Source: Turritopsis dohrnii (Eukaryota > Cnidaria > Hydrozoa > Anthoathecata > Oceaniidae). From it: a DNA stretch of 64,000 bases. A program made the position numbers and the translations under genes. The notes under the pieces were generated by a model. The model worked only from the letters and a program-made list of their open reading frames with translations, searched no databases and had not been told where the DNA came from. Positions 33,806-51,287 of the stretch are shown here, in pieces. Numbering within the stretch: position 1 is the first letter of the stretch; each line of letters starts with the position of its first letter. The stretch spans positions 1,116,001 through 1,180,000 of the forward strand of contig BQMF02000069.1 in assembly GCA_027922465.2 (NCBI GenBank), read 5' to 3'.

Positions 33806-34563
33806 CCCAGTGGACAAAAATCGTCAAAAAAAAAAAAAAACCAATGCGATGGAAAGCATTTTTATTGAAATAGTGTGTATACAGTGGAACCTCTATTAAC
33901 GGTCACCTCCATACATCGGTCACCTCCTGATAAGCGGCCAGAAAAGAATATCCGTGCCGAATTTATTGTCAAACTCTTATAAAAAAACCTCCATACATCG
34001 GTCACCTCCAATCAACGGCCAAACGGCCACTTTCTATTGTCCCAATGTCTAATTTTACCTCTATTAACGGTCAAAAAAAATCTTTATGCAAGCAAATGAA
34101 AGGAAAAATATTTTATTTATAACAATTATTTACAAAAATAAAGTCAAGTCAAGCAGCTTCATCTATTGTAGATGATTTGAACAACTTCAAAACATTAGGT
34201 GATGCTGACTTAGTAAGTACTTTGAATCTTGTCACGCAAGCACTTAGGCTGAATATTGTTTCATAAAAAATGTAACAGTTTATTTCAGTAAAAAGTTGTA
34301 ACATGATTGTAGATTGTACTGATAAGATACATGTATTTACTTGTGTTTATTTTGATCATGAATCATTCTTTATGCCCCTCCTATTTCTCCCTACCAGCCT
34401 TTTGGATAAAAAGGTACATTCATATAAAACCTCCATACATCGGTCACCTCTAATGCAACGGCCACTAAGCTGGGTCCCCCAAAGTGGCCGCTATTAGAGG
34501 TTCTACTGTATTTCTATAAATGCACTCCTTCGCATTGGTTTTTCAACAAATTTGCCGACTGGG
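33806..34563. mobile_element. Family B MITE split by a second MITE
   Basis: The outer arms CCCAGTGGACAAAAATCGTC (33806) and TTTTTCAACAAATTTGCCGA CTGGG (to 34563) match the 121-bp MITE at 52978-53098. The copy is interrupted at TGTGTATA by the TA-flanked element 33882-34508. Confidence 0.75.
33882..34508. mobile_element. TA-flanked non-autonomous Tc1/pogo-type element
   Basis: The ends CAGTGGAACCTCTATTAACG and (inverted) CAGTAGAACCTCTAATAGCG are flanked by TA (33880-33881 and 34509-34510). Internal repeats of CCTCCATACATCGGTCACCT and CGGCCACT occur near both ends. It encodes no transposase (627 bp). The terminal sequence is of the type carried by Tc1/mariner/pogo MITEs. Confidence 0.8.
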
Positions 34564-34769
34564 TTACTTGCAACGCAAGTCAAAAAACTTGATAATCAAC
34601 GCTTCCGTTGGTAAATAAGCAACGCCTGCTTAAGATAGTTCCAACACTCTCTTTCTGGTTTCCTTGGATACGATGACGTCATGTCATGTCACCATTGACA
34701 AGTTCGTTACCAGACCAAAATGGTATTATTTACAAGCCTCTTCACAAACGATAACTAAGGTACTGGTAA

Positions 34770-40779
<6,010 letters not shown>

Positions 40780-42597
40780 TTTAGTTGATCCAGATAATTT
40801 AGCTCCGGTCCCGAAACCTTCTTACGTGTAGTTCGTCTGGTCTTTCTGTGATTCTGTATTCGTCACGAGAGGCGAATCAATAAAACTTATTGTGTCGATT
40901 AAGAGCAAGAAACAACAGACATGTAGAGCAGAAGCTAGTTAGAGTTGAAGTTGCATAAATTATAAATAATTAGTTCCTTGGACTTTATTTAACTCTTAAG
41001 AAAGCTTGCTATTTTATTAAAGATAACTTCAAAAATTCATATTTTTGTTTTGTTCTTTGTTTCTATATAATTGATGCGATCTATATTAATTTTCTCCTTG
41101 TTGTAAAACGACAATAATTACAAAAAACAATTCTTAAATGCAAACACGAAAAGTAAGAAAAAAATTCAACAAAAAGGCAATTCAACCTTAGCAATTTTTG
41201 AGTATTGCTGTTCTGTTCGTTTATGCCGAAGGGGAAGTTTTTATTCTGCACCATGACAAATTCATTAGGAACCAGCTGTCTGAGAAGGAAATTTTGTCTA
41301 AAATTTGTTGATAATTAGTTTCCCTTAAGAGAGAAAACTAATAGAAACCACCTTTCATTTGTTTTTTCTTATAAATAAAAAGAAATACATTCAATTTATT
41401 ACCCCCTGACAAATATCTCGTACATTATTCAGTTTCACCCAGCGAGGTTAAATTAATGGAGCCCATTTCAGGGCGCAGTTCTAAAAGCAGAAAATTCTCA
41501 GTCATTTTGTCCGAAATTAGTTAATATTGATAATAATGGGATTCTGGAAAATAATATCACCCAAGATGGGATTAAACAAGATTTACAAGCTAATGTTTCT
41601 TGGAGTTACTTTTAAGATGGGTGGTGTTGTTTACATTAAGCAGTTGAAAAATAGAAAACATAGATCCAAGAAATGGCAAACATTTTTAGTCATAAAAGCA
41701 ATTTTTTGACATTATTGTACTAATCCGATTGAACAACACATTCCAAATTCCAGTAAGCATCATGCAAGCAACTTCAATTTTATGATGTTAAAGTAGCCAA
41801 GATCTTCAAATAAATGTCTATTAAATATTTTATGTGAAAATCAAGTGTGTATACGAGCAAAGAATTTTTACTTTTAAATGTAAATAAGCCCTTAGCGTTT
41901 TGCTGTTGTTGTTGTTGTTTATCTTTTATTGAAGTCTTTGTTTACGTGATCATTGACACTCTTTCGATTATTGTTGAAGAAGATTGATTTTAGGGCACTT
42001 TCTTAAGAAACTCTACTTTATGCTGGAAGAGTGGTAAATATGTCTGTTTCAAGTTCATCTGGAGAAGAAATCTGCAAATGTTACGAGCGATTATTTTTTT
42101 ACCCTTATACAGTTAAAACACAGTCAATACATAAAATGATATATGTCAGCTTCAAACCTTCATCAAGTTATTCGTTAGATTTACATAAACATACAGTATG
42201 TATTTACAAATTCAAATCCTTTTTTTTTTTTTTCGCGTTCAGGGTCAACAGGGCACAAGAACATATGGGTGGAGAAAAAAACAGACTAAACCAGATGAGA
42301 TAGTGTAAGGTATGCATCAGGGTTATAAATCCTGAATGCTCATTGATAAACAAAAACTGTCAAATAAAATATATACAAGGAAGAAACTATAATCAAAGAG
42401 CCTGTCGTTTGTCCAAACAAAAAACACTTAGTGAAGGATATTGTCATGATTGGTATTGTGAGGGTACTTGAGCTATCCTCAGTCAAAGAGAGTCAAGTGT
42501 TTACGGTTCCATGCTAAAATGCTAAACATTTCAATGCCTGAAAATGAAGTCTTCCCTTCCTGTTGAATATCTTTTTGAGAAGGATTATGTTCAGAGG
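40780..42597. other. Upstream region of UBE2E, no other gene recognised
   Basis: It should hold the 5-prime UTR and promoter of the minus-strand UBE2E gene, but I see no decisive TATA or initiator. Only short unsupported open frames occur. A GTTGTTGTTGTT run lies at about 41905. Confidence 0.35.
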
Positions 42598-42770
42598 TAG
42601 TTTATACGGTCGAACTCTTGCCTTGTCTAATGTCAGTCAATTGACATGCGAATAGACATTGTCAATGCTTTTACTTAAGAATGCAAAAGTTTTCAAAAGT
42701 GTCATTAGATTTACATTAGACAAGCCAAACGTTCGACCGTATAAACGACCGTATAAACCATATAAACTAC
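42598..42770. mobile_element. Palindromic MITE with ACGGTCGAAC ends
   Basis: The left arm GTTTATACGGTCGAACTCTTGCC continues TTGTCTAATGT; the right arm is the inverted ACATTAGACAAGCC, GTTCGACCGTATAAAC, followed by two extra CGTATAAAC units. It is non-coding. The target-site duplication is unclear. Confidence 0.65.
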
Positions 42771-42983
42771 ACTATGTTCAGCTATCGCCCATGTTTCGTG
42801 TTGTATTCGCATTTTGCTAAAAAAAAAAAGAGGAATTCTCAACTGACGTATTTTAAACGGGATTTGTATGGTTAGAGATAATCAGGTCTTACGTGCTGTT
42901 ATTAAAAATATTCAAAAGACATTACCGGAGTTTGCGGAATGTAATTAACAATCTCAATATTGTCATACATCCATGACAGTTGT

Positions 42984-43520
42984 TCAGCTCTTCTGATCGG
43001 AAATCACACTGTATGACTTCTTCATAGGAAATTTGGTGACTAATTCGGTAGAAACTATCCTAAAATAATTCAACAGTTCTTTCCCTAAATTTACTATGAC
43101 ATAAGAAACTAGTGGTTCGAACACAGCTTTAACGAGGGTCAGTTTATACGTTAAACTTTTGGCAAGCTTCCCAAAGCCAGCCCTGTTTGATTTTAATTTT
43201 AAAAATTGATAAGTGATTGGGTTATTACAATGCCATTGAACAATTTTTACTAATTGTTTAACACGGAAACGAGGTTTCATTTGACAACCAAGCTGAAATA
43301 AGACATATAAACGAAACCTTGGGTAAGCTGCATTTTTATTTACATAACACATCTGTGTTAATTGAAGCTGTTCGTGTGTCGTAAATAAAATAAATCTGAC
43401 ATCGGTAGTCAAACTGTAACTTGCAATGATAGGAAGGAATTTATTTACACACATGTAAAATACGAAATGCAAACCCCTCCCCAAAGATATAACATGTGAA
43501 CTGAATGAATGAAACAGCAT
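42984..43520 (-). CDS. Possible hypothetical protein, 178 aa
   Basis: A 178-codon open frame with Met at 43520 and stop at 42984. It is long for AT-rich DNA but has no family resemblance, an irregular composition (rich in Phe, Leu, Val, Lys) and no repeat structure. The first residues overlap the perfect hairpin at 43511-43548, which makes the proposed start doubtful. An internal start (for example MKPRFRVKQLVKIVQWHC) would give a short basic protein. It may equally be chance. Confidence 0.2.
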   Translation of the reverse strand: MLFHSFSSHVISLGRGLHFVFYMCVNKFLPIIASYSLTTDVRFILFTTHEQLQLTQMCYVNKNAAYPRFRLYVLFQLGCQMKPRFRVKQLVKIVQWHCNNPITYQFLKLKSNRAGFGKLAKSLTYKLTLVKAVFEPLVSYVIVNLGKELLNYFRIVSTELVTKFPMKKSYSVISDQKS

Positions 43521-43548
43521 GTAGACACTAGAGTCTACATGCTGTTTC
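43511..43548. other. Perfect 16-bp hairpin
   Basis: GAAACAGCATGTAGAC and its exact reverse complement GTCTACATGCTGTTTC are separated by six bases (ACTAGA). It lies about 27 bp left of the foldback element at 43575. It is too short and tight-looped for a normal microRNA precursor; it could be a remnant of another foldback repeat. Confidence 0.7.
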
Positions 43549-43574
43549 TATGACGTATTCTTATTACAGAAGAT

Positions 43575-44232
43575 TGTCCATGGTTACGCACTATGCATAT
43601 AATTTCTTTGGTTCGTAGCAAATAGTTTCTGTTTTTTTAGTTAAACCCTATTTACACTTTTAGGTGAACAACGGGAACAGAAACATGTGTTGAGAATACT
43701 CAGGTAGGTCAGCAACCACTTAGAAAGCATTAAATCTTGTGCTCATTTTCTTTTTTTTTCTTTTTTTTTTTTTTCATGCCAACATGAACACATGCAAGTT
43801 AAACAACAAAACTTAATTGTTTTAATGCTATAAAACTAAATCCTTTAATTAGAATTATTAGTGAATATTATAATCAGAGAAATAAAACCTCTTACTGCAT
43901 TGACTGTTGACCGTATATCAAAAAGGTTCTGACACCCAAAATCAAGCGATGTAGCTGTTAAGTATGAGTCAAAAAAGAAAATTGTGCAACCTCAAAAAGG
44001 CAAGAGACCCTGGGTTCGAGGTTGGGAAATTGTGTAAATAGTATTATTATTTTGTCTGGCCAGGCCTGATGGATATAGTTGTAAACAGGAAAAATAAAAA
44101 ATAAGGCGAGCATTCTCAACACATGTTTCTGTTTCTGTGATCACCTAAAAGTGTAAATAGGGTTTAACTTAAAAAACTGAAACTATTTGACACGAACCAA
44201 AGAAATATATGCATAGTGCGTAACCATGGATA
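43575..44232. mobile_element. Foldback element with ~130-bp arms
   Basis: The left arm (43575-43707) reads GTCCATGGTTACGCACTATG, TTTCTTTGGTTCGTAGCAAA, AAACCCTATTTACACTTTT and ACATGTGTTGAGAAT; the right arm (44103-44232) is its reverse complement with few changes. The middle includes a T-run and a CCCTGGGTTCGAGGTTGGG word. No coding sequence. The arm words CCATGGTT...AGCAAATA...TATTTACACTTTT also occur inside family A elements. Confidence 0.85.
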
Positions 44233-46154
44233 CGTATTTTTATATCAGTGTTTACATATTTCACACATGTTACATACCTCAATCAACTGACCACGTATTG
44301 GGACCTTAACAGAACTACAATACAAAATGTTTTGAGTATAGTTAGTAGCCCTTCCTGGATGCAAAAATTTATCTACATCCAATTCTATGACCTTGGTAAC
44401 GATTCTAATGACATAGCTGGTAGTTTTCATAAATATATCGAAATACGTTTAGAGGTAAACGCTCCAAAAAAAAAAAATTTTAATGAATTATAATTTCCAG
44501 GTTATTATGTAAACATGGCCTTATAAGAAATTCTTTTACATATCAAAATACATTATTGTTTGTTTTTGTAACTGAGAGAAGGTCAGGTTGGAGGTTGGAG
44601 ATTAGTTTTTACTTGAGTACGATTGTAACTTTTGAAAGTTCTGCTGGTGGATATACCATTAACCACTTATTAAACTTATTAAAGAAATCCTATATCTAGA
44701 AACTAGTTCCAACACAATAACTAACCCTTTCGCGCTTTTTATTCCCATAACTGAGGTGATCTGTGTGTGAGTGTATAGCTTAGTGATAAATAGGATTATT
44801 TTATAACATTATTTTAAGGCTGGTTTACACTTTGCACGATTGGGTATGCTGAGTTTTATAGGGATGAATAGAACAGTGTTGATGTTATCAAACATCGGAT
44901 TATCTAGCCTTATTTTTAATACTTCTAGCTACAGCGAGAATAAGAACGGTGAATTGCATAAAAGGAGGAATTCATTAATTCATTAATTCATTAATTTATT
45001 AATTTATTTCCATCACTGCAAACAGAATGCTAATGAGGTTTCCATGCAACAACGCATTCCCATTCGTGTGGCATTACACGAAATCAGAGCCGAATCCCTA
45101 TAACTTGTCTCTTCAGTAACTCAACCGCCCCTGCGACGTATCCTTTCCCACAAAATTCGAGTAGTAGGTAATTTCAATAAAGTGTTATAGGCGTATTCAA
45201 GGTCAGTCACAAAAAGTGGGGGAGTCCAACATTACGATATTTCTTTTCAGTCTTAAGTAACGATTAGATCTTTCGCACACTTTCCTTTTCTACATAAATG
45301 ACTAAATTCTTCCCCACATATTTTGACTGACCTCCAGCTACGCCTCTGGTGTGTTCAGATCTATTGGAGGTTCCACTTATCTAGACTATGTGGAGAAGAA
45401 ACCTCGGAAGATGTTTTGCGGTTCCATACATGAACATTTTTAAATCGCTCATATCTTGTTTATACGTAGAAGTGCATGTTTAATATAATGTTTCGCTAGT
45501 CGAGAGTTTCTACTCTCTGTTCAAACGAACGTGTTTATCACTGTGACCTGGTTAAATATTTTACCTGCAAGATGGTAGAATAGATGTGGAGCAGAAACGT
45601 GTGACTAAAAACTAAATCTGGACATATCTAATCAGACAATTTGGTTTTAATACAAAGTAAATTGTTCAAAATAAATAAACTTTTTAATGTCAGGAATCAG
45701 ATTTAGTAATAGACAGTATAGTATTTATAGTTTTTTCATTTTTCATTTTTCATTTTTCATGTGATATACAACTTAAATAATTGTACATAATTAATACAAG
45801 CTTTATAAATTGAACTGCATTGCTACATAGAAACCAGGTCAGAAGTTCAAAATGTTTATGTATGGTGAGTGTATTTTCTTCTTTTTGTATATGAGGAAGA
45901 AAAAATACACTTCTTCAAAGAATAATGTGGTATTAGGATCATTCCGTTCAAAATAACGAACTCGATAAACCTTATACTGAACACAAATGAAATACAACTA
46001 GATATATACAATGATTGATAAATATTTTTGAAGCACCCGTCTCTTTTTTTTATTAAATATTAAAAACTCGTGCCTCAGTGTAGTGTATGTTTAATCAGAA
46101 GCCAATAATTTAAAAACATTATGAACGTTGTTGGTGTGGTTTCGCTAATGAGAT
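44233..46154. other. Intergenic, simple repeats only
   Basis: It contains a TTAATTCA-type tandem repeat at 44968-45008 and CATTTTT units at 45738-45762. No gene recognised. Confidence 0.45.
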
Positions 46155-46159
46155 TAAAG

Positions 46160-46372
46160 GGGAACTAAACTCAAAAAATCACAAGTTCATTTTCTTCTAG
46201 TATTTGAAACAGTTTTAAAAATGATAAAAGTCCAGTTTTTGAATTTTCGGAAAAATCATTTTTGGTTCCTGAGATATTGCCACATAATTTTTTTTTCTTC
46301 TAAACATGATCACCATGGCAACGTGACATCACAACATTTAAAGAGAAATTGCTGACATATATAAATAACTCA
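46160..46372 (+). repeat. Dispersed ~220-bp repeat (family C), copy 2
   Basis: It matches 17626-17853 (AATCACAAGTTC, TTCCTGAGATATTGCC, CACCATGGCAACGTGACATC). From 46373 to 47160 there is a probable family B MITE remnant near 46974-47026 and no recognised gene. Confidence 0.65.
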
Positions 46373-47526
46373 GAATGTTCTAAGAATCTTGTATACAGAG
46401 TGACAAATAACTATACCGTATTTCCTCTAATTGTACATAATTCACTTTATGGAGGGTGGTGCCCATTAGAGGGCAGTGTTTATTACAAAATAAAATATGA
46501 GATAAAAATAGAATGTTTCTTTTTCCTAAAAAACGTTACAGAAAATTTTGTGAAAATGTTTTCATAAAAGATATTCATTTTATACAAAAATATCAAAGAC
46601 TATAAAACATATAGAAAAATCCAGACATTTCTACGACAACTTTTCATAGTTTTCGCTGACGTCAGAGGCGTTTATGAGAGGGTGGCGTTTATCAGAGGAA
46701 ATCGGTAGTTGCGAACTTAGCAAAGAAATGTTGTTATTCTGTCTCAGTTCCACTTCTGTATTATTTTCTTCTGCCAAAGCTATAAGTCAACATCCAACAC
46801 TGTTGCTATGGTGGATTTCGGTTTAAGTTGTGAAAACTTTTCTATTTTCTAAAGTTTCGTTTCCCTTGACTGAGCAGTTTGCCTTTTTAAAAGACCAAAG
46901 ACAAAATTAACAAGATTGTCCTGTGGAAAACTATCAAGAAGCCGGTCGCAATGGGTAAAATCATAAAAGTCAATGCGACGAAGAGAACTTGGCAGTGATT
47001 TTTTCAACAAATTTGACCACGGGGTGGCTTGGTAGTGCTGTTTGGAATAATGAGCAAAAAAATGAACTTGAGTCTTTGAGCTACAAAATTTAATTCTTTT
47101 AATTCTTCTAATTCTTTTAATGGTTCGCATGTGTAAAAAAATATATATATCAGGACATTCTTATTAGCGGCATTCGGAAAAATTATGTTTCGTTTACACG
47201 AAACTATTTTTCTATAGATTTGTAGGGAATTATATACAACTTAGTAGAGTTGTTCGTGGATTTTTACAGAGTCATTAGAAACTTCACATCAACACTTGAA
47301 ATAAGCGTGCAAAATAATGATTTTTTATATATATATATATACAGTGTGTTTCGTAATGTTGGAAATGGAAATTTTAAAGCTATTTTTTTAAATGAATATA
47401 CCGAATTTCAAAATAATTTTTACACCGTTGGAAAGCCATTTTGAAGTTCTTTCGGATAGCATGTTTTTGTGAAAAATGAAAAAGTGGTTTATGAAAAAAT
47501 AAGGAAAATGTCTTGGAAAAATGTAA

Positions 47527-47607
47527 TTGCCCCCGCAGCGAACGTAAGCGAGCGAGGAGGCATAGTAGTTTCACGAGATAGGCGAATGTCAGTTTCCGAT
47601 TTTGTTC

Positions 47608-47661
<54 letters not shown>

Positions 47662-48556
47662 TTCATCCTCCAACTTTTCGTGTTGACGTTACACGGTGGT
47701 ATAGAATTATTAGCTGACTTTGCTTTTTTTCCCGTTTCAAAGCATGGTACTGTAAGTGGAATGTTTTTTCGTATCTCTTTCCTAATCTATTATTATTTAT
47801 ATTATGTTATTTAGGAAGTTCGACGCTAAAATTGCTTAGACATTTTTCATATTACTTTTGTGTTGTTTTAGTGAAGTGAACGACTAGGATTTTGAAGCAC
47901 AGCTTGAAATCTGAAATTTTGCCAACAACATTTTATTTTTGTATATATGTTTTAGCTCTAAATCTTTCATTCGATAAATTTTATTCAATGCACTGATTTT
48001 TGCCGGATCTTGCCTTAAAAAGATTTTAATTGGATTTCTGTGTATGCAAGAAAGCCTACAAATTGTCGTTCTTCGTGTTTTCCTTCTTTTTTCTGTCCTC
48101 CAAACCTGGTGTGATCATGATCAATAAAACCTTCTTATAGTTTTTTTGTTTTTTATGTAAACTTTGGCTATTTCTTGTTTCAAAGTTTGAAACGCAGTTT
48201 TCTAATGGATTTTTCGCTTTAATTTTTTTTTGAAAAAGTTTTTTTTTCTTCTTTTGGCTCTTACAGAATTTCTTTAACAAATCTTATTTTGATTATAAAA
48301 TACGTGTCCATGGTTTCAGTTCACACATTTCTTTTGTTTGTAGCCAATACTTTCTGATATTACTTGTTAAGCCTTAATTACACTTTTGAAAGGTATAAAT
48401 TAGCATCAGTGTGACATAGGACTAAGACGTAACAAAAAGTAACAAAGTTTTCTTTGTTTTTGTTTCCGTTGTATAGCTTGCAATGTATAGCTTACTGTGT
48501 GTACAAATTGGAATGCTTGAGCGCGGGGGCATTTTTAGCTAAAGCTACATGCTAGT
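47527..48556 (-). mobile_element. Family A element, copy 3
   Basis: It reads inverted relative to copy 1: from GCCCCCGCAGCGAACGTAAG to GCATTTTTAGCTAAAGCTAC, ATGCTAGT. It includes an ATC microsatellite (47611-47661) that produces long poly-His, poly-Ile and poly-Asp open frames. A TAATT is visible before GCCCCC and, once the neighbouring TTAA-flanked insert is removed, after GCTAGT. Confidence 0.75.
47611..47661. repeat. ATC microsatellite, about 17 units
   Basis: An uninterrupted ATC run, expanded relative to the single GATGATGATGAA-type words at the same place in other family A copies (8767 and 19546), and longer than the imperfect run at 53698-53723. Confidence 0.9.
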
Positions 48557-48559
48557 TAA

Positions 48560-49392
48560 ATTTTTAATGGTCGATTAAGATGTGAATGAAAAGAAAAGAT
48601 TTTTTCAAACAATGGCAGCAATTGGGAAAACAGTAAACAAATTTAAGCTGTGTGTTCACGAAAAACGTTAAACTTTTGTGTTTTAAGGGGCTGATTATAT
48701 GGAAACGAGCCAGCTCGGCAAGCGGGCTGGCCCGGTTGCCGGGCTGACTTAATTTGTGCGATTATATGGAAAATTTCAATTTTTTCTGGAAGCGGGCCAA
48801 CTCAATATATATCGCACGCGAAATTCTTAAAGTTATTGAAATTTCAAGATGGCTGATTGTTTATCCAAAAAGAAAGTGCTACAAAAAATTATTCGTTTAT
48901 TTTCGTTGTTTACTATGCTCACTTTACAGCTAAATGGACTGTTATTTTGTTATACGTTATACCAAAAACACTTAAACGAGAAAATGTTACTATATTATGG
49001 AAATAAACGTTCCCTGTGTCTGAAAAAGTTTATTTTAACCTTTATTTCTACCCCGCTGAACCGAGCTGGCCCGGTAAAAAGCGATTACATGGCAAAAACA
49101 GTAAGCGAGCCAGCCCGCCTAGCTTCAAACGGGCCAGCTCGGCAAGCGGGCTGGCTCGTTTCCATATAATCACTAAAATAAAATTAAATGATTTTATCAA
49201 GGAAGGTGGGCTGGCCCGTTAACCGAGCTAGCCCGCTTGCCGGGCTGGCCCGCCTCATATAATCAGCCCCTTAAACATCAACTTGGGGGTCTCAGCGCAA
49301 ACATAAAATTAATAAAAAATTTGTATGGATTCAGTGTTTTGAAACAATAAGCACGATGTAATTAAACTACGTGTTAATCGACCATTAAAAAT
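48560..49392. mobile_element. TTAA-flanked non-autonomous element
   Basis: The ends ATTTTTAATGGTCGATTAA and its reverse complement are flanked by TTAA (48556-48559 and 49393-49396), the target used by piggyBac and Kolobok elements. It is non-coding and is itself split by the element at 48687-49270. Confidence 0.8.
48687..49270. mobile_element. GC-rich palindromic element inside the TTAA element
   Basis: The ends GGGGCTGATTATATG and (inverted) GGGGCTGATTATATGAGGCG are flanked by TTAA (48683-48686 and 49271-49274). Multiple AGCCAGCTCGGCAAGCGGGC and GGCTGGCCCG words occur in both orientations near both ends. A short frame inside (48849-49169) is not supported as a gene. The TTA/TTAA flank fits either a TTAA-type or a Harbinger-type insertion. 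Confidence 0.75.
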
Positions 49393-49854
49393 TTAATTAC
49401 TTTTTTCGATGGCATTTTCCTTATTTTTTCAAAACCCACTTTTTCATTTTTCACAAATACTAGCCGAAAGAGCTTGAAAATGGCTTTCCATTGATGTAAA
49501 AATTATTTTGAAATTCGATATACTCATTTAAAAAAATAACTTTAAAATTTCAATTTCCAACATTACGAAACACACTGTACAAGAAAAGATTTTAAATCTC
49601 TGAAGTAACTTTTTAGTTGAACAGTTTTAAAAACAATTCTCACAAGTAATTGATTTGCCCGTCGATTGTACGAATCTCCCTAATAATGAATATTTAACTA
49701 CCTTTGAAAATCCAGTTAACTTATGCCTTCTCTAATAAGCACACGCCCTTTAATATTCTCTTTGAACGCAGACTATCGAATAAGCACCAGTACACGTCAT
49801 CAGTATGAAAACAGATGTTGCATCTCATAATAAAATTTTATTGTTACCAAGACA

Positions 49855-49901
49855 ACGACAACAACAACAACAACGACGACGACGACAACGACGACAACAT
49901 G
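49855..49901. repeat. CAA/CGA microsatellite
   Basis: Simple repeat of ACAACAACAACAACGACGACG type. The flanking 49685-50473 holds no recognised gene. Confidence 0.8.
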
Positions 49902-50473
49902 TCGAAGTCTAATTCAAAAGTTCTCTTTCGCCAGTTACAGTTTGTTCCATAGTTAACAGTTATACTTTGATTCAAGTAGACTTGAATTTTTGTTTAAGTA
50001 AGTAAGTAAGGATTTATTTCTGATATATCCAAATAGATACATTTGATTCTTCTTTATCATGTGTTATCTTTGGCTACTTTCAGATATTACGCCCCGCCCT
50101 CGAGCTAGTACACGCCTCGAATAAGTACACACTTTAGAATCTCCACATCATGCATTAAAAATTTAATCTACAGAGAGACATATACACTGCGATAATTTAA
50201 AGACTGGATCCAAATTAGATGTCAAGTTGGTTAATCATAATGGCTGGCGCGCATGCTCAATTGGTACTTTAGAGTCTCTTAATAATTGTTCGAACACCCT
50301 TCACGTATCTCCTGTTACAGCTACATTTAGAAGTTTTATTTATTTATTTTTTTATCTTTTCCTTTTGCGGTTACTTACCAGGTTATGAGTGGGAACTTTT
50401 TGGTTCTGCTATCAGTAATATTTAACTGGAGGATTTCTGCACAGAAACTATGGTCTGCGAGTTGTACAGCGGG

Positions 50474-50775
50474 CATTAGGGAGATTCGTAAACTCGACGA
50501 GCCTGTTACACGATACAAATCAATTACTTGTGAGAATTTCTTTAAAACTGTTCTACTATAAAGGTACTCCAGAGATTTAAAGCCTTTTGTTGTATCAAAA
50601 GAAACATCATTACTTTGCACGCTTATTTCGAGTGTTGATGTGGAGTTTCTAATGACTTTGTAGGGAAAAATTCACGAACAACTCTACGAAGTTGTATATA
50701 GTTCCCCACAAATCTATAGAATAATAGTTTCGTGTAAACGAAACATGATTTTTCCGAATCCCGCTAATGACAAGT
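50474..50775 (+). repeat. Family F repeat, longest copy
   Basis: It runs from GCATTAGGGAGATTCGTAAA through CGAGCCTGTTACACGA, CAATTACTTGTGAGAA, AAGAAACATCATTACTTTGC and CTAATGACTTTGTAGGG to CGAATCCCGCTAATG. It is followed after about 30 bp by part of a SINE and then a second copy. Confidence 0.75.
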
Positions 50776-50804
50776 TTTTGTAGCACAGACGCCGGCCTAC
50801 TAGG

Positions 50805-51287
50805 ATAGCCTCTTTAGTTCCTTAAGGTATTGTTATCAATAAGTGTCCTGCGAACGAGGCTATTAGGCACATCAAAATCAACGAGCCTGTTACACGAAAC
50901 AATTTACTTATGAGACTTTTTCAAAACTGTTCAACTCAACAACTACCTCAGAGATTTAAAATCTTTTCTTATATCAAAAGAAACATCATTACTTTGCACG
51001 CTTATTTCGAGTGTTTATGTGGAGTTTCTAATGACTTTGTAGGGAAAATTTCATGTCATATCAAGTTGTACATAAATCCCCACAAATGTATATAAAAATA
51101 GTTTTGTGTAAACAAAACATGATTTTTTGAATCCCGCTAATAGATCATCTAAAGCCCCCATTTGGGCTACGGAAACTGTACTGTCATGAAGCGCTTGCTG
51201 AGTGCTAAGCATAGAGGAGTGACTCACCTATTGAACCACCACTCTCCGAACAGGAAGCGAACACTCCGTTACAAGGCCACTTGTCGC
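50805..51287 (-). mobile_element. tRNA-derived SINE, copy split by a family F repeat
   Basis: The 3-prime body lies at 50805-50870 (GGATAGCCTCTTTAGTTCCTT...) and the 5-prime head at 51150-51287 (AAAGCCCCCATTTGGGCTAC... to CGTTACAAGGCCACTTGTCG). Between them is the second family F copy (50880-51145). The B-box region is partly deleted (CTATTGAACCACC). Compare the intact copies at 27112-27436 and 57876-58192. Confidence 0.75.
50880..51145 (+). repeat. Family F repeat inside a SINE
   Basis: It shares CGAGCCTGTTACACGA, AAACATCATTACTTTGCACG, TTCTAATGACTTTGTAGGG and GAATCCCGCTAAT with 50474-50775. Its position inside the SINE shows that this family moved after the SINE did. Confidence 0.7.

Larger units (their letters stand above)
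47342..49577. mobile_element. TA-flanked foldback element (mariner-like ends), heavily invaded
   Basis: The arms of about 185 bp, 47342-47526 and 49393-49577, begin CAGTGTGTTTCGTAATGTTGG and mirror each other, flanked by TA (47340-47341 and 49578-49579). The first bases resemble the DD41D element at 14401 (CAGTGTGTTTC), so it may be mobilised by a related enzyme. Its original centre was little more than the meeting point of the arms; everything between is later insertions. Confidence 0.85.
47161..49684 (-). repeat. Family F repeat copy split by a nested insertion stack
   Basis: Left part 47161-47341 and right part 49578-49684 together make one inverted copy of the repeat seen at 50474-50775. 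The join is at a TA inside it, where the foldback element 47342-49577 inserted. The ends ATTAGCGG and CGAATCTCCCTAAT form a short imperfect inverted repeat. Confidence 0.75.

Noticed and set aside
47380..47717. Open frames with poly-Asp, poly-His and poly-Ile
   Set aside because: They are translations of the ATC microsatellite inside family A copy 3 on three frames, with no coding support.
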